64,000 nt of DNA, from positions 1 through 64,000 of the forward strand of contig CANPMT010000003.1 in assembly GCA_947575235.1 (NCBI GenBank). The letters run 5' to 3'. Origin of the DNA: an uncultured Porphyromonadaceae bacterium. Its GTDB lineage: Bacteria > Bacteroidota > Bacteroidia > Bacteroidales > Muribaculaceae. Below, piece by piece: positions 32,538 through 41,689 of this stretch (positions are counted from its first letter, which is position 1; every line of letters starts with the position of its first letter). Made by a program: the position numbers and the translations under genes. The notes under the pieces are model-generated. The model was given only the letters and a program-made list of their open reading frames with translations, was not told where the DNA came from and searched no databases.

Positions 32538-33695
32538 TTATTTTTTCTTGGCACCCGGCGGTTTGGGCATGAAGGGATTCTCTTCGGTGGGGGTATCCTT
32601 CTGCTTGGCCTGTATCACATTATATTGCAGAGCCACTTTGTCGCCGTTCTTGAGTCCGGAAGTGATCTGCTGATAGGCGCTGTTGGCCATTCCGAGTTCC
32701 ACGGGGGTCTGGATAAGCTTGCCGTCGCGTTCCACCCAAACCGATTTCCCCTCACTCTCTTTAGCCGGCACAGGGGTGGGGAGTCCGGAATCCTTCTCAC
32801 CCTCGAAAGGCTGGAACTTCAGCGCTTTCAGGGGCACGGCCAGCACGTTGTCAAGCTCAAGGGTATAGATGGTGAGATTGGCCGTCATACCCGGAATCAG
32901 CTTCTGGTCGGGGTTGGGTGCAGCCACGATCACCTCATAGGTCACCACATTTGATGTGGTGGTGGGGTTGAGGCGCACCTGGGTAACAGTGCCCGAGAAG
33001 GTGTCGTTGGGGAAGGCGTCGACGGTGAAAGTGACATGCTGTCCAACCTTCACCTGACCTATGTCGGCCTCATCCACATCACCGACCACCTGCATGTTGT
33101 CAAGGTCGGCTATAGTGTAGAGATTGGCCACAGTCATGTTGGACACCACCGTCTGACCCACCTCTACCTCACGCGAGATGATGATGCCATCGATAGGGGA
33201 ATAGATCTGGGCATAGTTCAGGTTCTTTGCGGCCCTTACACGGTCGGCCTGTGTTTTCTCATATGCCAGGCGCGCAACGTCATAATCCTTCTTTGAGGTC
33301 TGGAACTCATAGTCGGAGATCAGCTGCTCATCATGCAGGGCCTTGTCGCGTTCATAATTCTTTTTTGTGTATTCATACGTGGCTTTTGCCGAGGCCATGT
33401 TGGCATCCGCGCTCTTTAGGTCGCTGTCGAGCAGAGTCTTCTCCAGTTCGGCGAGGAGCTGTCCCTGGGTCACGTGGTCGTTATAGTCGACATACAGTTT
33501 GTCGATTATGCCGGTGACCTGTGTGCCGACATCCACCTGTGTTACAGACTCCATCGTGCCTGTGGCGGTCACCACTTCCGACATGGAGGTAGGCTCAACG
33601 GTATACGTCTCCACCTCCATCCGGTCTTTCTTCTCGCACGAGGTCACGAGAGCGAGCGTGACCAGTGCCGGTATTGTAATTTTTAAGTAATCCAT
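32538..33695 (-). CDS. MacA-like periplasmic adaptor (membrane fusion lipoprotein)
   Basis: The 385-residue adaptor has a lipoprotein signal (lipobox LVTSC, Cys about 20), a biotinyl-lipoyl-like beta barrel (SEVVTATGTMESVTQVDVGT, QVTGIIDKLYVDYNDHVTQG), a long alpha hairpin (ADANMASAKATYEYTKKNYE ...), the second lipoyl half (SPIDGIIISREVEVGQTVVS) and a membrane-proximal C-terminal domain. It ends in a Lys- and Pro-rich tail. It links the MacB-like permease to the TolC-like duct. A 22-nt gap separates it from the tolC-like gene. Confidence 0.93.
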   Translation of the reverse strand: MDYLKITIPALVTLALVTSCEKKDRMEVETYTVEPTSMSEVVTATGTMESVTQVDVGTQVTGIIDKLYVDYNDHVTQGQLLAELEKTLLDSDLKSADANMASAKATYEYTKKNYERDKALHDEQLISDYEFQTSKKDYDVARLAYEKTQADRVRAAKNLNYAQIYSPIDGIIISREVEVGQTVVSNMTVANLYTIADLDNMQVVGDVDEADIGQVKVGQHVTFTVDAFPNDTFSGTVTQVRLNPTTTSNVVTYEVIVAAPNPDQKLIPGMTANLTIYTLELDNVLAVPLKALKFQPFEGEKDSGLPTPVPAKESEGKSVWVERDGKLIQTPVELGMANSAYQQITSGLKNGDKVALQYNVIQAKQKDTPTEENPFMPKPPGAKKK

Positions 33696-33717
33696 ATGGT
33701 TGGGTTAAAGTTTATTG

Positions 33718-35091
33718 TCAGGGTATAGCCACCTCCTGTGTGGCATAGAAGGTGATTGTCTTGTTAGAGAGAATCGCCATGAACTTGCTTTGCAGCAGTT
33801 CGAGACGGGCATTGAAGAGATTGTTGTGGGCGGTGAGCAGGTCGAGAGGATTCACGTAGCCGAGTTCAAACTGACGGTCGACGAGCTGTGCCGTGAGTTC
33901 GGTGGCCTCCAATTGGGTGAGACCGCTCTGGTATTTGGCCTTGGCATTCTCGGCGTCGATATATAGATTCTCGATTGTCTGTGAGAGGTCGTTGAGGAGC
34001 TGGTCGCGGTTGATGTCATATTCCAGGGCGGCCAACTTCGCCTTGGCAACGGCCCTTTTAGTGGAATTGGCATCGTAGATAGGCACCGAGAGCGACAGAC
34101 CTATATTCTCGTTGAAGCCATGACCCATCTGGCTCCCCCAAGATGGTCCGCCGGAGGTGTAGCCTGTGCCCACACCCCCCTGCAGGGCGACCTGAGGGAG
34201 TTTCCCGGCCTTGGCAATCTTGATATCATTGTCATATATCTCCTTGCTCAGCTCGTTGCTTCTTATTCCCGGCAGCCAGTTGGCGGCATACTCATAGGTA
34301 GAGTTGATGGCAGGGAGAGGGGTGAGGATATCGGAGTCAGAGAATTTCACCTCGGCAATCTCAAGGTTATAGTCGAGGCCGAGGGTGAGGAGCTTTTTCA
34401 GAGTCATCTTTGCCGAGGCATAGTTGCTCTGCGTCTGCACCAGATTATACTCATCCTGTGCCTTCTGGCTCTCAATCTGGGCATACTCCACTTTGGAGGA
34501 GCGGCCTGATTCCATCAGTTTCCTTGCGCGTTCAGTCTGCGAGGAGCTCACCTCGAGAGTCTTGCGTGCAATCTCCACCGCCTCACGGGCATACATGATG
34601 TTGAGATAAGCCTGGAGCACACCAAGCTTCAGGTCCTTTATCACGTCATCACCGGCGAGCAGTTTCTGTTCACGCATCACCTTTGACGACTCCAGCCGGT
34701 ACTTGCGCACATTCCCTTCCCATACGGTCCAGGCCGCGTTAATGCCGTAAGAGCTGCCATAGACATTACCGTTGACACCCGATTCAGGAGAGGGACGGTT
34801 GGTGAAATTCTGTGTTGTGGAGAATCCCACGGTAGGGAGCCATGCGTCCTTGGCCACGTTGATATCCTCGTCGGCCTGCAGAATCGCGAGCAGCGACTGG
34901 CGGACATCGGTGCTGTTGCCGATAGCCCAGTCAAGACAGTCGTTGAAACTCCAGGGGGAGGTCTTCAGAGAGTCGCGTGGGGCCGTGATATCCTCCGTTG
35001 TGATGTCAGCGAGTGCCACCTCATGCTGTGCCGCACAAGGGAGGAGCGAAGCTGAGAGCGCAATGAAGGAGAAAAGGTCTCGTCTATTCAT
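33718..35091 (-). CDS. TolC-family outer membrane efflux protein
   Basis: The 457-residue protein has a signal peptide (residues 1-21) and two outer membrane efflux repeats of long helices with the usual N-terminal LDWAIGNSTDVRQSLL and later PLDLLTAHNNLFNARLELLQ segments. It forms a trimeric duct across the outer membrane for the MacAB-like pump. It is the first gene of the operon, with a promoter 35 nt upstream. Confidence 0.93.
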   Translation of the reverse strand: MNRRDLFSFIALSASLLPCAAQHEVALADITTEDITAPRDSLKTSPWSFNDCLDWAIGNSTDVRQSLLAILQADEDINVAKDAWLPTVGFSTTQNFTNRPSPESGVNGNVYGSSYGINAAWTVWEGNVRKYRLESSKVMREQKLLAGDDVIKDLKLGVLQAYLNIMYAREAVEIARKTLEVSSSQTERARKLMESGRSSKVEYAQIESQKAQDEYNLVQTQSNYASAKMTLKKLLTLGLDYNLEIAEVKFSDSDILTPLPAINSTYEYAANWLPGIRSNELSKEIYDNDIKIAKAGKLPQVALQGGVGTGYTSGGPSWGSQMGHGFNENIGLSLSVPIYDANSTKRAVAKAKLAALEYDINRDQLLNDLSQTIENLYIDAENAKAKYQSGLTQLEATELTAQLVDRQFELGYVNPLDLLTAHNNLFNARLELLQSKFMAILSNKTITFYATQEVAIP

Positions 35092-35125
35092 ATAGTTTAT
35101 CTGTTTGGATATTATTTTCTACCTG

Positions 35126-35157
35126 CAAAATTAGATGCTGAATAAAGAATAAGCAAT
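35126..35157 (-). promoter_or_regulatory. promoter of efflux/two-component operon
   Basis: On the minus strand ATTG (35157-35154), 20 nt, TAATTTTG (35133-35126). It would drive all six genes from 35091 to 28699, since no internal terminator is seen. Confidence 0.7.
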
Positions 35158-35278
35158 TAAAGTCTGAATATGGGTTCAAATCCGGGGTAAAGAGGTGGAT
35201 TTAGGGTTTTAACAAGATAAAAGGTGAACCGTTTGTTAAAATCTGTTAACAGATGATGAATAACCGGTCTGAAATGGC

Positions 35279-35286
35279 TAAATTTG
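35279..35286 (+). promoter_or_regulatory. -7 box of ruvX
   Basis: TAAATTTG 18 nt before the ATG; the -33 position is not conserved. A CTGTTAACAG palindrome lies just upstream near 35243-35252. Confidence 0.5.
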
Positions 35287-35304
35287 TAAATAAACTAATG
35301 TGAT

Positions 35305-35724
35305 ATGGCGAGAATATTAGCTGTTGATTATGGAAGGAAGCGTTGCGGAGTGGCAGTGACCGATGTGCTGAAGATATCGGCCAACGGATTGCCTACGGTG
35401 CGCAGCTGCGACCTCATGGCTTTCCTGAAAGATTACTGCAGCCGCGAAAGTGTTGAGGAGATAGTGGTGGGCGAACCGCGCGACATGCACGGCAATCCGA
35501 GCGAGAGCATGCGCTACATAGAGCCATTTCTCAAACAGCTCCGCAAAGAGATGCCCGATATGAAAATAGTGATGGTTGATGAGCGTTTCACCTCATCCAT
35601 TGCCCACCGTGAGATGCTTGCCGGAGGCTTCACCAGGAAGCAGCGGGCAGAGAAAGGGAAGGCTGACGAGATGGCCGCTGTGCTGATTCTCACAAGCTAT
35701 CTCGACAGCCTCCGGATGTTCTGA
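35305..35724 (+). CDS. ruvX: Holliday junction resolvase-like / pre-16S rRNA nuclease YqgF
   Basis: The 139-residue protein has the YqgF/RuvX RNase H fold: ILAVDYGRKRCGVAVTD (catalytic Asp in the first strand), EIVVGEPRDMHGNPS, VDERFTSSIAHREM (second acidic residue) and GKADEMAAVLIL near the end (third). YqgF matures the 5' end of 16S rRNA and is essential in many bacteria. It is a single gene between two minus-strand operons. Confidence 0.95.
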   Translation: MARILAVDYGRKRCGVAVTDVLKISANGLPTVRSCDLMAFLKDYCSRESVEEIVVGEPRDMHGNPSESMRYIEPFLKQLRKEMPDMKIVMVDERFTSSIAHREMLAGGFTRKQRAEKGKADEMAAVLILTSYLDSLRMF

Positions 35725-35749
35725 GTTATATTCTTGTCAGCGTTATAGC

Positions 35750-36730
35750 TTATTTTCTTGTTGGCTTTATAATAGAAGTCGGGTCGGCGGTGATTGTGTA
35801 GGGATGTCCCTTGCTTTTGTCGACGTTGAGGGTTATGATGCGTGTGCGTCGTGGGTTAGCTTTCTCATCGCTGTTGTGCACATGATAAACGTATCGCATA
35901 TTGCCGTCATTATCGAAGAATACGTCACCGTGTCCTGAGCCTCTCTCACCAACGATTTTGGTGTTGATAATCGGGGAAGCGTCGCATTTGGTCCACGGTC
36001 CGGTAGGAGAGGGAGCCACTGCGTAGCCTACGGCATAGTCCGGGCTCATGAAATGGTTGGCTGAATAGAAGAGGTAATACATGCCGTCGAGTTTTATCAC
36101 AGTCGGACCCTCCATGATAGGTACACTCGGATAAGCATCGGTATTTTCCCAAGGCCGGTCGTTGTTGAGGCATTGTGAGAGGGTTCCCTCCACGATATTG
36201 CCGTTCTCCATATCATATTCCCCCACCCATATGAAATTGCCATTGTTGAAACGCACATGGTAGAGATACCATTTTCCGTTGTCATACAGCAGGAAAGGGT
36301 CGATATTTCCGGCCGAGCCATCTACGGGGCGTATATTCTTCTGGGTGAAGAGAGTGGTAAGACGGGGAGCTTCGGCAATTGCCACCTGTTCATTGGCGGT
36401 GTAAGCCAATTTATAGGAGCCGTCGTCAAGTTTGATGATTTGTGGGGCCCAGAAACCCTTGTCGCCGAAAGAGCCGCGGCCTTTTACTATAGGCATAGAG
36501 TCGGTAGGGTTGGCGGTGTGCCAGTTGAGGAGGTCAGACGATTCAAGGAGTGCGAAGCCCTCCGGACGGCCCCAGCGTGTTCCTGATAGATAGTATTTGC
36601 CATTTTCTGTATATACCGTAGGGTCGGCATAAAAGATTTCGTTGGTTTCAGTCATAGCGGAAGAATCGCCTGCCTGGTGAGCCGCAGCGGTCAGAGCACC
36701 GACGGCCATAAGGAATGAAAACCATTTCAT
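35750..36730 (-). CDS. glycoside hydrolase family 43 enzyme, exported
   Basis: The 326-residue protein has a signal peptide (1-16 or so) and a five-bladed propeller typical of GH43: Asp36 (FYADPTVY, general base), Asp144 (GNIDPFLLY, pKa modulator) and Glu207 (IMEGPTVIK, general acid). GSGHGDVFFD near residue 265 supplies the conserved His. Family members act on arabinose-, xylose- or galactose-containing glycans; which one cannot be told here. It is not in a SusCD-type locus and stands alone. Confidence 0.88.
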   Translation of the reverse strand: MKWFSFLMAVGALTAAAHQAGDSSAMTETNEIFYADPTVYTENGKYYLSGTRWGRPEGFALLESSDLLNWHTANPTDSMPIVKGRGSFGDKGFWAPQIIKLDDGSYKLAYTANEQVAIAEAPRLTTLFTQKNIRPVDGSAGNIDPFLLYDNGKWYLYHVRFNNGNFIWVGEYDMENGNIVEGTLSQCLNNDRPWENTDAYPSVPIMEGPTVIKLDGMYYLFYSANHFMSPDYAVGYAVAPSPTGPWTKCDASPIINTKIVGERGSGHGDVFFDNDGNMRYVYHVHNSDEKANPRRTRIITLNVDKSKGHPYTITADPTSIIKPTRK

Positions 36731-36762
36731 GTGTGGAAAAGGTGTTTAGTTAGGTTGATATT

Positions 36763-36800
36763 AAAAAACTGCGCCTCATCGTCATGGGCGCAGTTTTATT
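36763..36800 (-). terminator. terminator of rpmE2
   Basis: AAAACTGCGCC and GGCGCAGTTTT form an 11-bp stem; on the minus strand it is followed by TTTTTTAATA. It lies 30 nt past the L31 stop and ahead of the GH43 gene. Confidence 0.9.
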
Positions 36801-36828
36801 TACGGAATCCTTTTGAGTCCGTGAAGTC

Positions 36829-37083
36829 TTATTTCTTTGAGCGGTTGCCGTAGCGGCTGCGGAATTTGTCGACGCGACCTGCGGTGTCGACGAGTTTCTG
36901 CTTGCCGGTGAAGAAGGGGTGAGAAGAAGAGGTGATCTCAAGCTTTACAAGGGGATATTCCTTGCCGTCAACCTCAATGGTCTCACGGGTGGCAACTGTT
37001 GAACGTGTGATGAAGATCTCTTCGTTCGACATGTCTTTGAATACAACCTCACGGTAGTTCTCGGGATGAATTTTTGCTTTCAT
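36829..37083 (-). CDS. rpmE2: 50S ribosomal protein L31 type B
   Basis: The 84-residue protein matches L31 type [49 protein letters not shown] and [10 protein letters not shown]. It lacks the zinc-binding CxxC of the L31 A form, so it needs no zinc. It has its own promoter (37154-37185) and terminator. Confidence 0.97.
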   Translation of the reverse strand: MKAKIHPENYREVVFKDMSNEEIFITRSTVATRETIEVDGKEYPLVKLEITSSSHPFFTGKQKLVDTAGRVDKFRSRYGNRSKK

Positions 37084-37153
37084 TTTAATTTTCTGCAGTT
37101 AAAATTAATTTTTAGTTTGGGCTTGACAGGTCGCGATCCCGTCAATTGGCCTG

Positions 37154-37185
37154 CAAAGTTACTAATTTTTTTTTAACCTCACAAA
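37154..37185 (-). promoter_or_regulatory. rpmE2 promoter
   Basis: On the minus strand TTTG (37185-37182), 20 nt, TAACTTTG (37161-37154): a perfect match. The ~65-nt leader has no obvious ribosomal-protein binding structure. Confidence 0.8.
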
Positions 37186-37219
37186 TTTTGACACGTATGA
37201 CGTTAAAAATCGTCATGAT

Positions 37220-37804
37220 TCACCTGTCTATCTGTAGCTTATCAATTACCTTCCAGAAATCGGAATATGATTCGCCGGAATGTCCAAGACGTTTAGCTCG
37301 GTTCAAAGCATCGGTCATCTTATCACAGTCAATCATTGAAGACACCCATTTCTCCTGACGCAGGAACACTTCTTTCTTATCGAAGTTCGGTATATGCTTC
37401 CTTAGAACTTGAATAACCTTATTAGATGTACCGAAAAATCTGTTTGTATTTTCATAGTGAAGAAGAAACCAATATTCGATTGATGGCATGCTACTCGCTA
37501 TCACAACTTGGTTGTCGTGATCATATCGGCTATGAATCTCATTCATACGTATTCTCTCAACATCATTCCATTGGCGTATATCTTCATCAAACACACAGAT
37601 CACAGACGCACCTCCCGAAACGGCCTCTTGAATTCTTTGCTGGATGGTCTGCATTGACTCATCTCCAAAAAGGCTTGGCTGTAATACATAGGTATAGTGC
37701 CGAAGCTTTTTCAAGTGTTTGAGATACCAGTATTCTGTGATTCCGGCGCCGACTACAATTGTACGCGGATGACGTTGGTCTCTGACGTTTATCTTTCTTG
37801 CCAT
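37220..37804 (-). CDS. RloB-like TOPRIM protein
   Basis: The 194-residue protein has RloB hallmarks: an N-terminal strand with GITEYWYLKHLKK, the acidic DxD (VICVFDEDIR, Asp73/Asp75) and SMPSIEYWFLLHYENT (Glu110), the S/C-x-E-x-W-x-L-L-H motif. In most RloB-type proteins the first strand ends in a Glu (E-G-x-x-T-E); here that position is Ala20 (VVGAGITE), so a metal ligand may be missing. It follows the AAA ATPase by 3 nt. RloA/RloB pairs are found with restriction systems and are thought to act in phage defence. The position between rpmE2 and a secreted protein gene suggests an inserted two-gene module. Confidence 0.75.
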   Translation of the reverse strand: MARKINVRDQRHPRTIVVGAGITEYWYLKHLKKLRHYTYVLQPSLFGDESMQTIQQRIQEAVSGGASVICVFDEDIRQWNDVERIRMNEIHSRYDHDNQVVIASSMPSIEYWFLLHYENTNRFFGTSNKVIQVLRKHIPNFDKKEVFLRQEKWVSSMIDCDKMTDALNRAKRLGHSGESYSDFWKVIDKLQIDR

Positions 37805-37807
37805 AGA

Positions 37808-39007
37808 TCAGTCTTTGATTTGAGGGAGTGCACCGAACACGCCATTCCTATATGCTTTGTCAAGATGTGTTATTTTGCTTAATCCTTTGAACTCGACTAA
37901 AGAATAAAGTTGTGAAGCTCCGGATTTATCTTTCTCGGTAAACCAGATATTGTCTTTTCTGATAAGATCATTGACCGTACGCAACAGTCCATCGTAGTGG
38001 GTGGTAATCAGGAGTTGGCTCTGCGAGGATTCAAGAAGGAACTGACGGAGTATATACTCCATGATGTCAGGATGCAGGGAAGCATCCATTTCATCAATCA
38101 TAAGAAATGAGCCGTTGCGACACAAATCAAACACGGCCGCCTCTATCCCAAGCAATCGGCGGGTGCCGTTGCTCTGATGTCGTAAGTTCAATTCATATTT
38201 CTCCTTGCCGTGCTCATTTTCCACAGTATGTTCGAAGCCGAGTTTACGCAAGCCTCCATCATCAGGATGTTCATTCAATCCGGTTATATTGAAGTCTGCC
38301 ATATTCAGAAAATTAAGCATATAAGTTTTAAAATCCTGATTATCTTTTAGCAGACCTCTTGCAAATTTTGTCATATCAGTTTCCGGATATACAGTAGGCA
38401 TAACCCCGTCATGTATCCACTTGCGGAAACTATCGACGTGATTGAATTTCATGTTCACGCGCCCCCGGGCAGCAAATACCGACATATTTGGAAGGCAATT
38501 AAGAGATAATATCTTCAATGTCTCGCTGTCAATCTTCTGAACAGTCGGATTTGTCCTGATTATGGACTGTCCATCCTCATACATACGTTCAAAAACCATG
38601 ATCGGTTGGGTTGTCTTGTAGAAAGATAAACGTTCAAACAGGACAACTTTTTCCGTCAACCGAAGCTGATACCAGTATCTGATACCCTCTATCCATATTT
38701 TAATATTGAACTCCGAAGGGGTATCGGGAGTAGAGCGGTCAAGCATGAAGGGTTCAATTCCTGTCTTACAGTCCATATTTGAGGGATTGAATTTCCAGAA
38801 ATTATGCAGTTCTTCAAGAGCATAAAGAAGATTGCTTTTCCCACTTGCGTTTGCGCCAAGCACAAGCGCAAGTCGTAAAAGCCTTGTTCCGTTAGACATT
38901 TCCACGACATGAGAAGCCTCGATACTTTTATCAGCAGTGGCTTCAAAGCTCAATACCGTTTCATTTTTGAACGATAGGATATTCCTGAAAGATATTTCCT
39001 CAATCAT
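37808..39007 (-). CDS. RloA-like AAA ATPase
   Basis: The 399-residue ATPase starts IEEISFRNILSFKNETVLSF, has Walker A LGANASGKSNLLYALEEL, an ABC-like signature region (LRHQSNGTRRLLGIEAAVFD), Walker B SFLMIDEMDASLHPD and a sensor segment QLLITTHYDG. This is the AAA_15 arrangement of RloA and related defence ATPases. The RloB-like gene is 3 nt downstream, so the two form one unit. Its -7 box is at 39028-39035. It is the second such pair in the window (the first at 10327-12197); the two ATPases are clearly different in sequence, so they are not a recent duplication. Confidence 0.8.
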   Translation of the reverse strand: MIEEISFRNILSFKNETVLSFEATADKSIEASHVVEMSNGTRLLRLALVLGANASGKSNLLYALEELHNFWKFNPSNMDCKTGIEPFMLDRSTPDTPSEFNIKIWIEGIRYWYQLRLTEKVVLFERLSFYKTTQPIMVFERMYEDGQSIIRTNPTVQKIDSETLKILSLNCLPNMSVFAARGRVNMKFNHVDSFRKWIHDGVMPTVYPETDMTKFARGLLKDNQDFKTYMLNFLNMADFNITGLNEHPDDGGLRKLGFEHTVENEHGKEKYELNLRHQSNGTRRLLGIEAAVFDLCRNGSFLMIDEMDASLHPDIMEYILRQFLLESSQSQLLITTHYDGLLRTVNDLIRKDNIWFTEKDKSGASQLYSLVEFKGLSKITHLDKAYRNGVFGALPQIKD

Positions 39008-39027
39008 ATATCGGGATTTTATTTATG

Positions 39028-39035
39028 CAAAATTA
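39028..39035 (-). promoter_or_regulatory. -7 box of RloAB-like pair
   Basis: TAATTTTG on the minus strand, 20 nt before the ATG at 39007. The -33 position is not a good match. Confidence 0.5.
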
Positions 39036-39144
39036 GTAAAAACGTCCGGATTTAAAAATAGAATTCAAAAATATTGTGATTTTATTTTATGTGTCAAGTC
39101 ACTTAGTGATGTCTGGCTTGGTATTTTATATCTGATTAGAAGCG

Positions 39145-39180
39145 AATCGGGGGACGGTCTATACCGTCCCCCGATTTATT
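39145..39180. terminator. 14-bp hairpin terminator
   Basis: 39145-39158 pairs perfectly with 39163-39176 (GGGGGACGGT core). It lies just beyond the stop of the minus-strand secreted protein gene (39214) and ends that transcript before the RloAB-like promoter. Confidence 0.8.
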
Positions 39181-39213
39181 AGAAACTGTTTCTTTGAAAT
39201 TATGAATGCTTAC

Positions 39214-41562
39214 TTATTTCTTCACGATTTTTCTTACGGTGCCGTCTGAGTATTTCACTACGTATACGCCGGAGGCGTCGGTCGAGGTTACTTTGGCGCC
39301 GTCAAGGGTGTAGATGCCGGTGACGGCCGCGTCTGAGCCGATGGCTACGGGACAGATACCGTTGGTCTTCTCCGACACCTTGATTCTCTTCTCGACACCG
39401 GGGGCGGATATGGTGAGGTCGCCATCCACAATCGCTGTAGTGTCATCGTGCGAGAGAATGAGACGGGCATCGCCATAACGACCCTCTACCTTAGCTGTAA
39501 GACCGGTGAGCTGGCTCAATTCAAGCTCTGAACCGTCATAATAAGAGCCAAGTGCAACTTCTGTCACAGCACCGTCAGATGTCACGATTGCCTCCTCTGT
39601 GTCGCAGGTGAGCCAGGGATAATAACCTTCGAGATTGATTGCGAAGGCGTTGTAGCAATCGCCATACTGACCCTCTACATAAGCCATCGGGGTGTAGCTT
39701 GTGCGGAAAACAGGGCTGTCAATCTTGATTTGCTTCTCAAGCCAGCCGTGGCAGAGATAGTTGGCATTCGGAATCATTGACTGGAGAGGAACGAAATACT
39801 CCACATTCTCTGAGTGGAAACCTGAGAACTTCGCGATATATGCCATATGCGAGTCGTCGATTACAGCCGGAGTGTCGAAAGTGAAAGGAATTGTGAGAGA
39901 ATTCCAGGGGAGGTCGGTCTCAAGCTGGAGGATATCGGCATACTTGCAGACTGCAGTGGCGATAGCCTCATCCATAGGTTCGTACTCGTCGGTGCAAGGG
40001 ATAATCTCGATTTTGAACTCGGCATTCTCGTTCATGGTGCCGAACCCGTTCACATGTACGCCAGTCACAACGAGAGGTGCCGTGGGGGCATAGATGAAGT
40101 TGAGGATAGACGTCACCTTCACCTCGTCACCCTCCGAGGGTTTCTCACCGTTGAGGGTGTAGGTGAGCCAGTAGAGGTCGGAGTTCACACTGTAGCCGAA
40201 TACGGGGAGCGCGGGGTCGCCGATCTCCTCGGCATCGATGGTGAGTATGCCGAAACCGTCATTATTGAGGTCGAAGGGGAGAAGACCGAACTCATATAAG
40301 TTGCCGCCGCTTGAGAATTCCGGTTTGCCACCCATCTGCAGGTAGGTGACGGGCATAGAATAGCTGCCTGGGGAGGCACCTTCGGCCGAGGCATTGAGCA
40401 CCGGAGGATAAACGAAGTTGTTGCGGCATGTGTACTCGTCAGAGTAATCAGGGAAGTATGAGAGTGTGAGGAGATCCTCATTGTCAGACGTAGCGTTGCC
40501 GTAGGTCTCCGGGTCAGTGTAAGTCCATGAATAGGTGGCCTCACTGTTCTCCCAGTTGTTATACCATGTCACGGGTGCGAGCACGGGATACTGTGCTATG
40601 GAGGAATTCAGGGCAAGCCAGTCGGCCGAATTATCGAATCCCCAGTAGAGGGTCTCGAAAGGTGAGGTATAGGAGATATCGGTGAGGGAGGGGAGACCCA
40701 CACTCACGCAGTCAATAAAGACAGAGTTACAGTCAACGGCCTCATAGCGGAACGCTATCTCGATCTCCTGTCCGGCAAATTCGTTGAGCGGCACGGTGTA
40801 GGGCTCGAAGCTGTCGAGGTAAAGAAGGTCAGTGGGCGACATATCCTGGAAACAATCCATCATGTTCCAGATTTGCTTCCAGTTCCCGTCTTCACCCTTC
40901 ACCATTACGTAGAGGTTGCCATTCGTTTTACGGTCGCCGACGAACTCCATTGTGTCGAAATCAAGGTTGCCCAGGTCATAGAAGAATAGTGGCCCGGTCA
41001 TGAGCTGGAACGAGAGCTGTTCGTTGGCATTGGGTGTGATTTTAGGCATTATGAGCCATTCATCCTGTGGCAGAGCATCCTGGCTGAAGCTGATGCCGAC
41101 GGCGTAATTGCCATCCGGCACGCTGCTGAGGATAAAACCGTCGACAGTGGTTACGCCCCATTGCGCGGCTAAGTCGAGTTCGGGATCGCCGTTTGATACA
41201 ACCGACCATCCTTCGGGAATCCAGTTCACGACGTTCAGGTCGCAACCTTCGAAGCTCTCCCAGAACTGCATTCCTTCAGGCATGGAGTCGGCAGCCTTGG
41301 CTTTTTTCATGCGGGCAGGATTGATTGTCGCCTGCAGGTCGATTGTGTTGAGTTTACGCAGACTGACCCCCTTGGAATTGGAGAAAGTCTCGACAGAGGC
41401 TTTCGATGAGAGTTTTTTAACGGTGGAGGGGGAGAGCGCACGTCCTGTCTGTACTTTGGCAGCCGACACATTACGTAGAGGTGTGGCTGTAACTTCCGGA
41501 GCAGCAGCAAGGGCTGAGAACGCCAGCGACGATGCAAGGCCTAAGAGTAAAGCTTGTTTCAT
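39214..41562 (-). CDS. large secreted protein with choice-of-anchor-type modules and C-terminal sorting domain
   Basis: The 782-residue protein has a signal peptide (1-20, ALAAA) and a ~70-residue low-complexity linker. An adhesin-like beta-sandwich follows, with GMQFWESFEGCDLNVVNWIP, EGWSVVSNG and DEWLIMPKI, typical of choice-of-anchor/cleaved-adhesin domains, then further beta-rich modules. The end (GIYTLDGAKVTSTDASGVYV, VKYSDGTVRKIVKK) is a type A sorting tail, so the protein is exported by a T9SS-like route and surface attached or released. The ligand is unknown. It has its own strong promoter at 41658-41689. Confidence 0.75.
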   Translation of the reverse strand: MKQALLLGLASSLAFSALAAAPEVTATPLRNVSAAKVQTGRALSPSTVKKLSSKASVETFSNSKGVSLRKLNTIDLQATINPARMKKAKAADSMPEGMQFWESFEGCDLNVVNWIPEGWSVVSNGDPELDLAAQWGVTTVDGFILSSVPDGNYAVGISFSQDALPQDEWLIMPKITPNANEQLSFQLMTGPLFFYDLGNLDFDTMEFVGDRKTNGNLYVMVKGEDGNWKQIWNMMDCFQDMSPTDLLYLDSFEPYTVPLNEFAGQEIEIAFRYEAVDCNSVFIDCVSVGLPSLTDISYTSPFETLYWGFDNSADWLALNSSIAQYPVLAPVTWYNNWENSEATYSWTYTDPETYGNATSDNEDLLTLSYFPDYSDEYTCRNNFVYPPVLNASAEGASPGSYSMPVTYLQMGGKPEFSSGGNLYEFGLLPFDLNNDGFGILTIDAEEIGDPALPVFGYSVNSDLYWLTYTLNGEKPSEGDEVKVTSILNFIYAPTAPLVVTGVHVNGFGTMNENAEFKIEIIPCTDEYEPMDEAIATAVCKYADILQLETDLPWNSLTIPFTFDTPAVIDDSHMAYIAKFSGFHSENVEYFVPLQSMIPNANYLCHGWLEKQIKIDSPVFRTSYTPMAYVEGQYGDCYNAFAINLEGYYPWLTCDTEEAIVTSDGAVTEVALGSYYDGSELELSQLTGLTAKVEGRYGDARLILSHDDTTAIVDGDLTISAPGVEKRIKVSEKTNGICPVAIGSDAAVTGIYTLDGAKVTSTDASGVYVVKYSDGTVRKIVKK

Positions 41563-41657
41563 AAAAATGAGAGTTTAGTTGAATGACGGTGCACATGGTC
41601 AATGAGTATCTGAGTATGGGGATAACCTCATAAACAGGTGCCGATGTCAATTAAAAA

Positions 41658-41689
41658 CAAATTTAGATAAACTTTCTTAAACAGCCAAA
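41658..41689 (-). promoter_or_regulatory. promoter of secreted protein gene
   Basis: On the minus strand TTTG (41689-41686), 20 nt, TAAATTTG (41665-41658): a perfect consensus match, about 95 nt before the ATG. Confidence 0.75.

Noticed and set aside
35165..35190. GGGTTCAAATCC, resembling a tRNA T-arm
   Set aside because: No acceptor stem, D-arm or anticodon arm can be built from the surrounding 80 nt on either strand.
10327..39007. The two ATPase/TOPRIM pairs as a recent duplication
   Set aside because: Walker regions, lengths (366 vs 399; 257 vs 194 residues) and partner motifs differ throughout, so they are at most distant relatives.
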